Assembly (NCBI RefSeq): GCF_036226525.1
Contig: NZ_CP108487.1
Location: forward strand, 4,898,001 to 4,962,000
Reading direction: 5' to 3'
DNA length: 64,000 bases
Source: Kribbella sp. NBC_01245
GTDB taxonomy: Bacteria; Actinomycetota; Actinomycetes; Propionibacteriales; Kribbellaceae
The notes under the pieces are model-generated. The model made no database searches. It was not told where the DNA came from and was given only the letters and a program-made list of their open reading frames with translations. Positions 9,701 through 17,149 of this stretch are shown here, in pieces (the first letter of the stretch is position 1; each line of letters begins with the position of its first letter). The position numbers were made by a program, and so were the translations under genes.

Positions 9701-12700
9701 ATGGGTGTTGACGAAGAAGCCGTCGGTCTTGTTCAGGCCGAGCTTGAAGTGCAGGGCGAAGCCGGCGTCGACGGAGATGCCGTCGGTGCCGTCCTTGCCC
9801 TGACGCAGCGCCAGACCCGGGATGCCGATGTCGAGCGGCAGGTCGGTGTGGAAGCAGGGCTTCGTCGCACCGGTGTTCTCACAGCCCTTGGCCGCGCTGA
9901 CCTTGCCACGCGTCGCGGTGAACTCCAGCGAGACGCCGGCGATGTCGTTCAGCCCGCAGATGTGGAGATCGGGCTGCTGGGTCGCCGCGGTGTAGTCCGC
10001 GCCGGTGTCACCCTTGTCGTCGTGCGCCAGCGCGTTGCCGGCGTCCTTGATCAGCTTGAACCCGGTATCACCCGGGCCCTTGCGCAACACCTTGTAGCCG
10101 GTCGCGTTCGGCACCGACGCCCAGGTGATGTGGTTGAAGTTGGTGTCGTTCAGCGTCGCCGCGCCCTTGGTGGTCTGGCCTGCCGCACTCGGCACCGTGT
10201 CGTCGTCCGGTTGGGTCCCATCACCTTGGTACGCGACGATCTGGTACTCCCACGTCGTCGTGCCGACGTCGACCGGGTCCTCCGTCACCGTGGGCGCACC
10301 GGCCGGCGCGAGGGTCGCCGTACAGTCGAAGCCGATCAGGATCTCGGTCGCCGCGATGTCGACCTCGGCCAGCGCGTCGGCCAGCTTCGCGTTGATGAAG
10401 TCCTTGAACTCCTTCGAGTTCGCGGGCCGGCCGCCACCGGGCAGGTCGTTCCAGATCGAGCTGCGCAGCTTGGTCCGCAGGTCGCCGATGAAGTCGGCAC
10501 CCTGTTGCAGGTCCTCGCCGATCAGCGGCAGCTTGCCCTGGAAGCTCGCGGTCCGGAAGGCCTGCTCGATCGCCGCGAGGTACCCCTCGAGACCGTCCCC
10601 GAAGTTGCCGAAGTCGAGCAACGCGTTCGCGAGCCTGGTGCCGAGATCGGCCGGCAGCTCGAGTTCCTTCTTCGCGTCGTCCGGCGCGGGCAGGTTGTCG
10701 TTCAGGTCGAGCAGGTCGGCCGGCGTGGTCGAGTCCGGCACGCGCAGCGCGATCGTGCCGATCGGCACCCAGCCGTCGTCCGCGCCCGTGTTGTTCAGGA
10801 AGATCGGCAGGCTGCCGCACACCATCAACGGCGTGTCCAGGGTCTCGCCACACGAGACCGTGCCGTTGGTGGCGTTGAAGTTCACGCCCACCGCGCCGAT
10901 GAAGTCGGTGAACGAGACCGGCGTGTTCGCCGCCGCGCCCGACTTGGCCAGGGCGATGCTCAGATCCGCCTTCGCCTGCGCCTTCTCGGCCGCCGGCGCA
11001 CCTGCGGTCGGGTTACCCAGCGCGATCGACAGCGGGCCCACCACACCTTGCACGGAGCCGTTCGTCAACGTGGCCTTGGCGGCGACGCTGATCGAGGAAT
11101 CCTCCAGCACCAACAGGGCGGCGCCATTGGCCGGGCCTTCACCAGGCGCGAGCGGTACGACCAGGCCGACCTTGATCCGGCCGGTCACCTCCACCTGCGC
11201 GAGCCCTGTGGCCTGCGCCGCGGCGAACGTCTGGTCCGAACCGTTCAGGTTGCCGAGCGAGAGCTTGATCGGCGCGGCCGCGCGGTAGTCGCGCTGCCAG
11301 TCGACGTCGAGCACCAGGTTCGGCTTGCCGTCCACCTCGAGATAGCGGAACTTCACGCTTTGGTTGCCCAGGGCACTGTTCAGCAGCTCGACCGCGTCCT
11401 GGATGTTGTCCGGGGTGTTGGCCAGCAGCCGGTCCGTCACGTCGTCCAAGGCAGACCGCATCATGTACGGCGTACCGGTGGGCGGTGCCGACTCCCACGG
11501 CTTGGTCAGCGTGAGCGACTTGCCATCGCCCGCGACCGTCTTCACGATGCCGACCTGGGTGCCGACCACGATCGACCGGCCGACCAGGTCCGGACCGAAG
11601 AGGTTGCCGCCCGAGCGGTTGGTGTCCACCACCGTGTCAGCGCCGTACGACACCCCGGGGCCCGCGTTCGACTCGTCGCTGACGAGCATGTCCCGCAACG
11701 ACTTGCCCAGGCCCGGGATGTCCTTGTCGAAGACACCGTCACCGTCCGCAGTGTTGGCCTCCGCGAGTTGCTTGGACAGCGTCTGCAGGGTCTTGATCAA
11801 CGCGGTGAACAACGCCTTCGGGTCGTTCGCGTCGAAGTCGAGCTTGAAGACCTCGGACAGGTCGCCCGTGTCCAGGGCGATGGTCGAGGGATCGGTCAGG
11901 TCGCCCCACTTGGCCGTGAACTTCGTGCTCGCACCGGCCGGCAGGAACTGAGTGGCGTCCGGCACCGACACGGTCACGTCGCCGTACGCGCGAACGTTCA
12001 CGTCGACGTCGATCAGGCTGGTGGGCGAATCGACCAACTGCTTGAAGAGCTCGGACAGGCGGAGGTCGTGCTGCGCGTCGCCCTGCTGCTTGAGCGAGAG
12101 GCTCATCATGTGCCCGGTCGCCGTACCGGCCGCGCAGGTGTCGCTGAGCGAGGAGTTGCAGACCTTGAGCGTGCCCTTGAGCTGCACCTTGAAGTAGCCG
12201 GCGTTCGCGGTCAGGTCGACGGCGGTGTCGATCGGGAAGTCCGCCGAGAACAGCGACGAGCCGGTCCGGATCATCATCCGGTCGGTGTTCAGCGGCAGCG
12301 ACGGGATGACCGTGTCGAGAGCGCCGTTGGACTGGGTGAACGGGCAGGCCTGGGTGCTGCCGAGGAAGCCGATACAGGCATCACCCGTGCGTGCGTCCTG
12401 CAGGTCCAGCACCAGCGTGAGCGCCGCGGTGAACGACGGCGTGACCTTCGCGAAGGTCTGCTCGGCGTTCGCGTTCAGGATGCCCTGACCGCCCTGGTCG
12501 ATCTTGTTCGCGAAGGTGACCGCGCCGATGTGCGGCTCGGACCCCGCGATCACGTACGGCGAGTTGAGCGCGGGCTGTCCGCCGGCCCAGTCGGCCTTCA
12601 GCGTGATGGTGCTCGCGTCATTGCTCGCCACCTCGCCCGCCGACGTACCGGCGACAACGCGACGGCCGAGCCACTGGTTGGGGCTCCAGCCGGCGCCCGC

Positions 12701-14200
12701 CACCGTGAGCGTCTTCGCGCCGTACGACGCGGTCGGTCCGGAGGCCTCGATGCTGACCGGGTCCAGGTCGACCGGCGTGACCGGCGCGGTCTTCGTCATG
12801 GCGAGGTTGAAGGCGAGCTTGCTGCTGCCGGCATCCCAGACGAGTCCGGACAGGTCGATGTCGGAGGCGTCGTCGAGCTTCTTCAGCAGGTCCTGCAACG
12901 AGGTGAACGTCGGCTGGCCTGCCTGGGCCGGGTCGGTCACGCCTGGTACGAAGCCGGGCTGGCCGGGAGCCGGGATGGTGTTGGCGGCGAGGAAGTTCTT
13001 CAGCACCTCGTTGACCCGGATGACGTCGGCCAGCGTGCCCTTCATGAACGGCAGATCGAGATCACCGATCGTGGGCAGCGGTCCGCCCGCGTCCGGGTCG
13101 TACTTGGCGTTCTGGATCGCTGTGAGCGAGGTGACCACCTGGGCGATGCCCTCGGCGAGGTCCCGCAGGCTCATGTTCTGGAACTTGCCGACGGTCGCGG
13201 CGAGGTCGGGCGCGGAGACCACGGGCGCGCCCACGCCGATGTCGTTCCAGTCCACCTGCACGGTCGCACTGATTGCCGAGGGCAACGAAGCGGGGATACC
13301 CGACGCGGCCGCGCCGAGCTGGAAGGTGGCGTGTACCGAACCGCGTGAGGCGGGGTCGGACTCGTCGATCGGCTGGGAGCCCAGTGGATCGAGCCCGGCG
13401 GTGAACAACCCGTCGAGCGATCCGGCCTGAGCCAGTTCGCCGTTGTCGCTGAAGGAGAGCTTGCCGTCGTTGTCCGGGTCGCTGACGGTGCCGACCAGGT
13501 GCGCGTCGACGTCCAGGCTCGAGCCGGTCAGGGAGACCCCGAGAATGCCGATCGCGGCCTTGGCGGCCGCGTTGTCGATACTCGCGTGTGCGTCGACGTC
13601 CAAACGTGGGGTGGTGGTGGAGTGCACCAGGTAGACCTTGTCCTCCGCGCTGCCGGTCCAGACCACGCTCAACGCCAGGCGGGACTTCAGCCCGAGCGTG
13701 ACGCCGTCGGAGACCGAGAGCTCCACCTTCGGCGAGGCGTTGGACAGCCGCAGGTCCTGACCGGTGACGGTGCGGTCGACGGTCGCGACGATGTCGAGCT
13801 TCTTGCCCGCGCCGAGATCACTGACCGTGGTCTTGAGGTGACCGGTCCGGCCGCCGTCGATGGTGATGTCCTTGTCGACACTGAGATCGCCGAAGTCGAC
13901 GGCGTCATCGAGCTCGTCGGTGACGCCCTTCAGGAACACGTCGTTCAGGCCGAGCAAACCGCCTGGACTCGCGCCGACCAGGGGTAAAGGTTCACCGAGT
14001 TTGTCGATCGTCGCGAGACCGGACGTCCAGGTGGCCAGACTGTTCGGCACACCACCGGCACCCAGCATCCCGAGCAGGTCGTCGACCCCGTTCTCAGCGG
14101 CACGAGCCGGCTGAGCGGTGACGACGAGCATGCCGGTCAGCAGGCTTACCGCCGCTGTGACCGAAACCAGCCGCGAAGACGCGAGACGGAATACCCCCAT
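3710..14200 (-). CDS. Giant secreted RTX (calcium-binding nonapeptide repeat) protein
   Basis: About 3,496 residues. I prefer the ATG at 14200, eight bases after a GGGGG purine run; it starts MGVFRLASSRLVSVTAAVSL, a good Sec signal ending near ARAAENG. An in-frame ATG at 14248 would add 16 residues. Residues about 30-2050 are a beta-rich, low-cysteine region containing two related segments (SYGAKTLTV near 487, SYGADTVVD near 850) and a fibronectin-III-like stretch (about 1300-1413). Residues about 2147-3272 carry many GGxGxDxU-type repeats (GGLGDDHIVGG, GNNGNDVAYGG, GGTGADLIYGG). A non-repeat tail of about 220 residues follows. RTX repeats bind Ca2+ and fold outside the cell. No LPXTG anchor and no type I secretion genes are visible, so export is probably Sec-dependent. 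Role unknown; surface adhesin or matrix protein is a guess. Confidence 0.9.
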   Translation of the reverse strand: MGVFRLASSRLVSVTAAVSLLTGMLVVTAQPARAAENGVDDLLGMLGAGGVPNSLATWTSGLATIDKLGEPLPLVGASPGGLLGLNDVFLKGVTDELDDAVDFGDLSVDKDITIDGGRTGHLKTTVSDLGAGKKLDIVATVDRTVTGQDLRLSNASPKVELSVSDGVTLGLKSRLALSVVWTGSAEDKVYLVHSTTTPRLDVDAHASIDNAAAKAAIGILGVSLTGSSLDVDAHLVGTVSDPDNDGKLSFSDNGELAQAGSLDGLFTAGLDPLGSQPIDESDPASRGSVHATFQLGAAASGIPASLPSAISATVQVDWNDIGVGAPVVSAPDLAATVGKFQNMSLRDLAEGIAQVVTSLTAIQNAKYDPDAGGPLPTIGDLDLPFMKGTLADVIRVNEVLKNFLAANTIPAPGQPGFVPGVTDPAQAGQPTFTSLQDLLKKLDDASDIDLSGLVWDAGSSKLAFNLAMTKTAPVTPVDLDPVSIEASGPTASYGAKTLTVAGAGWSPNQWLGRRVVAGTSAGEVASNDASTITLKADWAGGQPALNSPYVIAGSEPHIGAVTFANKIDQGGQGILNANAEQTFAKVTPSFTAALTLVLDLQDARTGDACIGFLGSTQACPFTQSNGALDTVIPSLPLNTDRMMIRTGSSLFSADFPIDTAVDLTANAGYFKVQLKGTLKVCNSSLSDTCAAGTATGHMMSLSLKQQGDAQHDLRLSELFKQLVDSPTSLIDVDVNVRAYGDVTVSVPDATQFLPAGASTKFTAKWGDLTDPSTIALDTGDLSEVFKLDFDANDPKALFTALIKTLQTLSKQLAEANTADGDGVFDKDIPGLGKSLRDMLVSDESNAGPGVSYGADTVVDTNRSGGNLFGPDLVGRSIVVGTQVGIVKTVAGDGKSLTLTKPWESAPPTGTPYMMRSALDDVTDRLLANTPDNIQDAVELLNSALGNQSVKFRYLEVDGKPNLVLDVDWQRDYRAAAPIKLSLGNLNGSDQTFAAAQATGLAQVEVTGRIKVGLVVPLAPGEGPANGAALLVLEDSSISVAAKATLTNGSVQGVVGPLSIALGNPTAGAPAAEKAQAKADLSIALAKSGAAANTPVSFTDFIGAVGVNFNATNGTVSCGETLDTPLMVCGSLPIFLNNTGADDGWVPIGTIALRVPDSTTPADLLDLNDNLPAPDDAKKELELPADLGTRLANALLDFGNFGDGLEGYLAAIEQAFRTASFQGKLPLIGEDLQQGADFIGDLRTKLRSSIWNDLPGGGRPANSKEFKDFINAKLADALAEVDIAATEILIGFDCTATLAPAGAPTVTEDPVDVGTTTWEYQIVAYQGDGTQPDDDTVPSAAGQTTKGAATLNDTNFNHITWASVPNATGYKVLRKGPGDTGFKLIKDAGNALAHDDKGDTGADYTAATQQPDLHICGLNDIAGVSLEFTATRGKVSAAKGCENTGATKPCFHTDLPLDIGIPGLALRQGKDGTDGISVDAGFALHFKLGLNKTDGFFVNTHDGWGPDNKALAELQVGLAFDLPDTMVAELAFIKINVDKATGGTHDPTKPLFAGAFQIDLKAAGETSCFKGDETACTPDENAKIKFADLGSGGDMFGVSLTGAFHLDWIVEAQVDSAFPGVRANFQLMWSFDNQAPDGPTVPYIAFKDVGISAGSFFEGLLGDVVKEMKRVTGPLQPVIDTLYAPIPVLSDLSRLAGGDDVTLMTLAKAFSTLAGGPKLDFVDTIKAVIEFINRLPSCSPDVDNDCYVPLGDFEIAGDKALNTSNSPTTADKMYKGTPNAKSANEVKSGLNDKNEHASADANPIFGGTGLAPDEGDAEKSGITFPILENPASAFNLLMGGDITLVEFDSGPLTLGFSWRQAFGPVYAPPPVFVTLAGSASVSLRIVAGLDTYGIRKAVEAAQNGTPVDAIDVLDGLFFKTVDNAGTPIPVVQLTGEIAAGAAVSVVILTVGIEGGLRLTIGFYWNDPNDDGKFRVSEFLHAALNNPLCLFTVSGRLSLFLRVYITIGVSIFSVSFSFTLADVTLLDFSVAPDCEPPPPKLGGTVGDTLVVYAGKYGKNAQRGSPWGNEAAAVEKDTVKVISLHYAQKPGDEAGTNAAFDGFAVEMLGERREYLDPNLKRVVVDGSGYDKPMNITFIGDGKKETGASAGNSPAIFDKDAVAIGGNAADVITTGRGLSFVDGRGGDDIIVTGDTGGATSKAMVAGGAGKDTITTGNGDDKVAGDASLGSATKARTVTHNAQDNGGTNDLSAVFDWENIADPTTQAQGAGTGDDTIGLGLGANKARGNAGGDTISVATDRPDGTLPAGINTIVGDAGNDRLTGGSNADRIFTAAETEFEVDDPGPADTGATNVVDTGLGSDKVWGSTGIDLVTSHSQGNQSARILGGSENDILLGGFGTDEVYGGPGQDYVIAEPAEVGANTGDDIIGGVNFGPRRTVNKLPLPAGVPSNPKTLVGGLGDDHIVGGDGPAKVFGDKRIDDELCKPGAPVTSDPVAESTSEGTGDGNDRILGGAGIDTVSAGGANDLAELFGANDLACGQQGQDTLRGGGDKDHLWGGSEADILYGDAGVDHVFGNNGNDVAYGGTETDVVEGNNGSDWATGGTGADLIYGGTRAAGRADTGDDDLYGDSGNDRIIGDNGTVDDPENAADAAAIPFDLDGETATAGSGDRIHGGDNEDTAYGGLGGDTVNGNNGNDHLEGNNATDVVHGNDGEDSIAGGSFQQAVAGTGRPDTGDFLFGDGGPDLITGDNAILALTSDPAATTPVTRQRGFALGHTVTLLDLGLTPAAGTSGNDQMSGGDDQDVLYGQDGADRAKGDDHDDYVEGGQGSDWVEGDLADDDLVGGSSVPLAGAGANRTGQPDTADAVFGGPGDDVVAGDNGQVLRPAVGQTPTRATVRLGTEPGELMAGRIVDRYDLAALPSAAQFGADRLSGGEGVDTIWGQDGGDFISGGAHADYAEGNGGADVLRGDLSLAGESDLTTVVPLADPGWPGSASAAALLEGALTPDGQDDLIGGSSAKGFRDTGDTIEADGAADVVLGDNGTLMRTVTGPAGARVEMVYADRYPNGTPPAGATVSRTHDPDFSEPSTRFCTEAQATCEAVGAFGNDNLYGEAGDDGIWGQDGDDLILGGADNDDLYGELGDDKLFGENGEDAILGDRGGVVNQYLDTGDSPAQFTFNLTSPPAETYVGFRREAYDRRVDLEHDVDGDQWIGSSTSAEMPHDGITTGGRDQIRGGADADNIHSGFGDDLANGDSGGDQVFGADGEDVLWGGKGCDPVLNAATPDCLTNGVFNPDSRGTNDRFIDHTFGGVGEPDLAKQDIVGSDVLDFNPRGAYPANCAPGDWPVTTNGVTVDPCLWFELTSKSDDTAEPETLANNSHHQGTDWIYGGWDRDVLQADVAQNGPNPGDRLIDWNGTYNLYTHCNPAYGGYNDIRQHSPAMTDYLNLLAWGSGAGRATTDVTTKGTSAYRELAYAYNPDFNAHAVGPAYPTTPGHFDDPVSCSD
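4385..7760 (-). repeat. RTX nonapeptide repeat array within the giant protein
   Basis: The coding strand holds dozens of degenerate 27-base units that translate to GGxGxDxUx. They come in blocks separated by inserts of 40-80 residues, with motifs such as GGAGKDTIT, GGAGIDTVS, GGSEADILY and GGADNDDLY. Unit sequences differ at DNA level, so this is an old protein repeat rather than a recent tandem expansion. It also explains the long open frames on the opposite strand. Confidence 0.85.
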
Positions 14201-14248
14201 GACATTCACCCCCGCGGCACCGGGCCCCCGCGACCCCCACGATCGCAC

Positions 14249-14422
14249 TGAGGCGACCCCCCAGCCGCAAACGCAAACTAGACCCCGGAATGTGACGATG
14301 GCAATACTTCAAGCACACTTTCGCTTGAATCGGTGACGGCCCGTTACCAACAGAATCGCCGCTGTGACGCGGAAAACCGCCGACTCGTCACCGCCTACGC
14401 CGACCGCTAGACTCCCGCTGCT
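14249..14422. other. Divergent intergenic region with small inverted repeat
   Basis: This separates the divergent RTX gene and the Pro/Thr-rich membrane protein gene. It is locally AT-richer than its flanks. TTCAAG (14308-14313) and CTTGAA (14324-14329) form a six-base inverted repeat with a 10-base spacer, a possible operator. No convincing -10/-35 pair was recognised. Confidence 0.3.
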
Positions 14423-14887
14423 GTGACGCCCTTCCCGGGCCGCGAACCGGTCTTCGTCGACCCGAGCGGCCGCCGCCATCGTTCCGTCCGCCGTCTCGGC
14501 GCCCTGCTCGCCGTGCCCGCCGCCGGATACCTGCTGCTGCTCGGCAGCAGCCTGCTCGGCGGCCCGGCACCGAACACCCCGTTCATCCCGCTGCCGGACG
14601 CCGTCCGCCCGCAGTCGAAGCCGACGCCGGTGGTCACCCCGACGATCGCTCCAACGACGACCGCGCCGACGACCCCAGCTGACGAGCGCACCCGGACAAC
14701 CCCGAGTCCCACGTCGACGCTGTCCGCGATCCCGACGGTCGCGCCCACCACGACCCGGCCCTCCACGCCCGGTCAGACGAGCAAGCCCACCACGGCTCCG
14801 AGTCCGACAACGACGCCGGGAACACATCAGCGCGGTAAGCCGACGGCTCCGCCCGGCCGGACCGACAAGTCGCCCGCGAAGCCCTGA
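14423..14887 (+). CDS. Small membrane-anchored Pro/Thr-rich protein
   Basis: 154 residues from a GTG start. A basic N-terminal segment (RRHRSVRRLG) precedes one transmembrane helix (about 30-48, LLAVPAAGYLLLLGSSLLGG). A long extracytoplasmic tail rich in Pro, Thr and Ser follows (TPTIAPTTTAPTTP and similar), ending in a basic stretch. No catalytic domain is seen. It ends three bases before the deacetylase/glycosyltransferase gene, so the two are very likely co-transcribed. The pairing recalls the matA-matB pair of Streptomyces, where matB encodes a similar bifunctional enzyme, but I cannot show homology to MatA. A structural role in the wall next to the synthase is inference. Confidence 0.7.
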   Translation: MTPFPGREPVFVDPSGRRHRSVRRLGALLAVPAAGYLLLLGSSLLGGPAPNTPFIPLPDAVRPQSKPTPVVTPTIAPTTTAPTTPADERTRTTPSPTSTLSAIPTVAPTTTRPSTPGQTSKPTTAPSPTTTPGTHQRGKPTAPPGRTDKSPAKP

Positions 14888-14890
14888 TCG

Positions 14891-17017
14891 ATGGCCGGAC
14901 GGAGAGCGCGCCACGGCCGCGATGTGGCGCTGCGGACCCACTGGGTGGTGCTGACCGTCCTGCTGGTCTGCCTGGCGGGAGCGATGCTGCTGCAGGGGTA
15001 CACCCACCACCTGTTCGGGACCGCGCCGGATGGCGAGGCGCCGCCCCGGGCCTCGGCGAAGGCCGTACCGCGCGATATCTCGTCGGGTGGTCCGGTGATC
15101 GACGCGACGGCCGCCAAGACCCGTACGGCGGCGCCCAAGCCCCGGACGATCGCGCTGACCTTCGACGACGGGCCTGATCCGGTCTGGACGCCGAAGGTGC
15201 TCGATCTGCTGAAGGCGCACAAGATCAAAGCGACGTTCTTCGTGGTCGGCACCGAGGTGGCGAAACATCGTGAGCTGACCAGGCGAATCGTTGCCGAAGG
15301 CCACGAACTGGGCGTACACACCTTCACCCACGCGGATCTGGCCACTTTGCCGGACTGGCGAGGTTCGCTCGAACTACGGCAGAGCCAGCTCATTCTGGCC
15401 GGAGCAGCGGGGGTCAGTACGCCGTTGCTGCGGCCGCCGTACTCCTCCAGTCCGGACGCCGTCGCCGATCCCGATTGGGACTCCATCCGCAAGGCCCGGT
15501 CGGCGGGTTACCTGACCGTCCTGAGCACGCTGGACAGTGAGGACTGGCGCCGCCCGGGCGTGAACCGCATCATCGCGAACTCGACACCCAAGGGCCGCAA
15601 CGGCCAGATCCTGCTGATGCACGACGCCGGCGGTGATCGCACCCAGACCCTTACCGCGCTCAACAAGCTCATCCCGCAGCTGACCCGCAAGGGCTTCCGC
15701 TTCACCACGGTGAGCCAGTCCGTCGGCCTCGCGCAGCCGATGCAACCGGCATCCAAGCCTGAGCAGTGGCGAGGTATGGCGGCCATCGGGGCGATCCGGC
15801 TCAGCGACCTCACGCTGACCGTGCTCACCTGGTTGCTCTACGCGGCCGGCGCGCTCAGCGTGCTGCGGGCCATCACGGTCGTGATCGCCGCCCGGCGCCA
15901 CGTCCGCGGGCGTCGAGCTGCGGCTTCGGGTCCACCCGTGACCGAGCCGGTGAGCGTGATCGTGCCGGCGTACAACGAGTCGGCCGGGATCGAGGCCGCC
16001 GTCCGTTCGCTGGTCGCGTCGGACCATCCGGTCGAGGTGATCGTGGTGGACGACGGCTCGACCGATGGCACCGCGGACCTGGTGGAGTCGCTCGGGCTGC
16101 CCGGCGTGCGGGTCATCCGGCAGGCCAACGGCGGTAAACCGGCCGCCCTGAACACAGGCCTGCAAGCAGCGTCGTACGAGCTGGTGGTGATGGTCGACGG
16201 CGATACCGTCTTCGAGCCGGACGCCGTCCGGATGCTGGTGCAGGCGTTCGCCGATCCACGCGTGGGTGCCGTCTCGGGGAACGCCAAGGTGGGCAACCGT
16301 GGCGGGCTGCTCGGCCGCTGGCAGCACATCGAGTACGTCGTGGGGTTCAACCTCGACCGGCGGCTGTTCGACCTGGCCGAGTGCATGCCGACCGTGCCCG
16401 GTGCCGTGGGCGGTTTCCGCCGCAGCGCGCTGTTGCGGATCGGCGGGGTCAGCGACGTCACCCTCGCGGAGGACACCGACCTCACGATGGCGTTGTGCCG
16501 CGACGGCTGGCGAGTGGTCTACGAGGAGCGGGCGAAGGCCTGGACCGAGGCGCCCGCGTCCGTCGGCGCGCTCTGGCGGCAGCGCTACCGCTGGTGCTAC
16601 GGCACGCTGCAGGCGATGTGGAAGCACCGTGGCGCGCTCGTCCAGCGCGGTGCGGCGGGCAAGCTCGGGCGCCGGGGGCTCGGCTATCTGCTGCTGTTCC
16701 AGGTTCTGCTGCCGCTGCTGGCGCCGGTCGTGGACGTGTTCGCGATCTACGGGCTGATCTTCCTGGACCCGGTCCGGATCATGGCGCTGTGGCTCGCCTT
16801 CGTGGCGCTGCAAGCCGCGATGGGGTTGTACGCGTTCCGGCTGGACGGCGAATCGCCCGGGCCGTTGTGGAGCCTGCCGCTGCAGCAGTTCGTCTACCGG
16901 CAGCTGATGTACCTCGTAGTCATCCAATCAGTCTTCACCGCGCTGGCCGGGTCCCGGCTACGCTGGCAGCGGATGGAGCGCTACGGCAGCCTGGAGGCGC
17001 CGGCCGGGACCGGCTGA
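14891..17017 (+). CDS. Bifunctional polysaccharide deacetylase (NodB) / family 2 glycosyltransferase
   Basis: 708 residues. An N-terminal transmembrane helix (about 17-37) leads into an extracytoplasmic NodB domain: IALTFDDGPDP supplies the Asp pair, GVHTFTHADL the HxxxH metal site, and RPPYSSSP the third motif. A second helix near 305-330 precedes a cytoplasmic GT2 domain with VIVPAYNES, VVDDGSTDG, MVDGDTVF, EDTDL and the QxxRW motif QRYRW. C-terminal helices follow. This architecture matches MatB-type synthases of poly-N-acetylglucosamine-like polymers that are deacetylated outside the cell. It is probably an operon with the preceding small protein. No other exopolysaccharide gene is adjacent. 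Confidence 0.92.
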   Translation: MAGRRARHGRDVALRTHWVVLTVLLVCLAGAMLLQGYTHHLFGTAPDGEAPPRASAKAVPRDISSGGPVIDATAAKTRTAAPKPRTIALTFDDGPDPVWTPKVLDLLKAHKIKATFFVVGTEVAKHRELTRRIVAEGHELGVHTFTHADLATLPDWRGSLELRQSQLILAGAAGVSTPLLRPPYSSSPDAVADPDWDSIRKARSAGYLTVLSTLDSEDWRRPGVNRIIANSTPKGRNGQILLMHDAGGDRTQTLTALNKLIPQLTRKGFRFTTVSQSVGLAQPMQPASKPEQWRGMAAIGAIRLSDLTLTVLTWLLYAAGALSVLRAITVVIAARRHVRGRRAAASGPPVTEPVSVIVPAYNESAGIEAAVRSLVASDHPVEVIVVDDGSTDGTADLVESLGLPGVRVIRQANGGKPAALNTGLQAASYELVVMVDGDTVFEPDAVRMLVQAFADPRVGAVSGNAKVGNRGGLLGRWQHIEYVVGFNLDRRLFDLAECMPTVPGAVGGFRRSALLRIGGVSDVTLAEDTDLTMALCRDGWRVVYEERAKAWTEAPASVGALWRQRYRWCYGTLQAMWKHRGALVQRGAAGKLGRRGLGYLLLFQVLLPLLAPVVDVFAIYGLIFLDPVRIMALWLAFVALQAAMGLYAFRLDGESPGPLWSLPLQQFVYRQLMYLVVIQSVFTALAGSRLRWQRMERYGSLEAPAGTG

Positions 17018-17050
17018 CAAACCGAAGGATTTCCCTAGATTTTACAAAGA

Positions 17051-17072
17051 ATCCGGACGATCGCTTCCGGAT
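17051..17072. promoter_or_regulatory. Inverted repeat upstream of the metalloprotease gene
   Basis: Perfect seven-base arms ATCCGGA and TCCGGAT with an eight-base spacer, in an AT-rich 130-base gap between the glycosyltransferase gene and the metalloprotease gene. It may be a regulator site or a short hairpin. The binding protein is unknown. Confidence 0.35.
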
Positions 17073-17149
17073 CAGCTGAAAATTGCGCACTATTCCGGGC
17101 AATCGGCCGCCCGCCCAGACGCGGCCACTTTCCCCTGAGGAGCGCTTCG

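Noticed and set aside
7088..13348. 2,086-codon plus-strand open frame
   Set aside because: Antisense shadow of the giant RTX gene. The product is a monotonous Arg/Val/Asp/Leu mix with no fold signature, while the minus frame has a signal peptide and RTX repeats.
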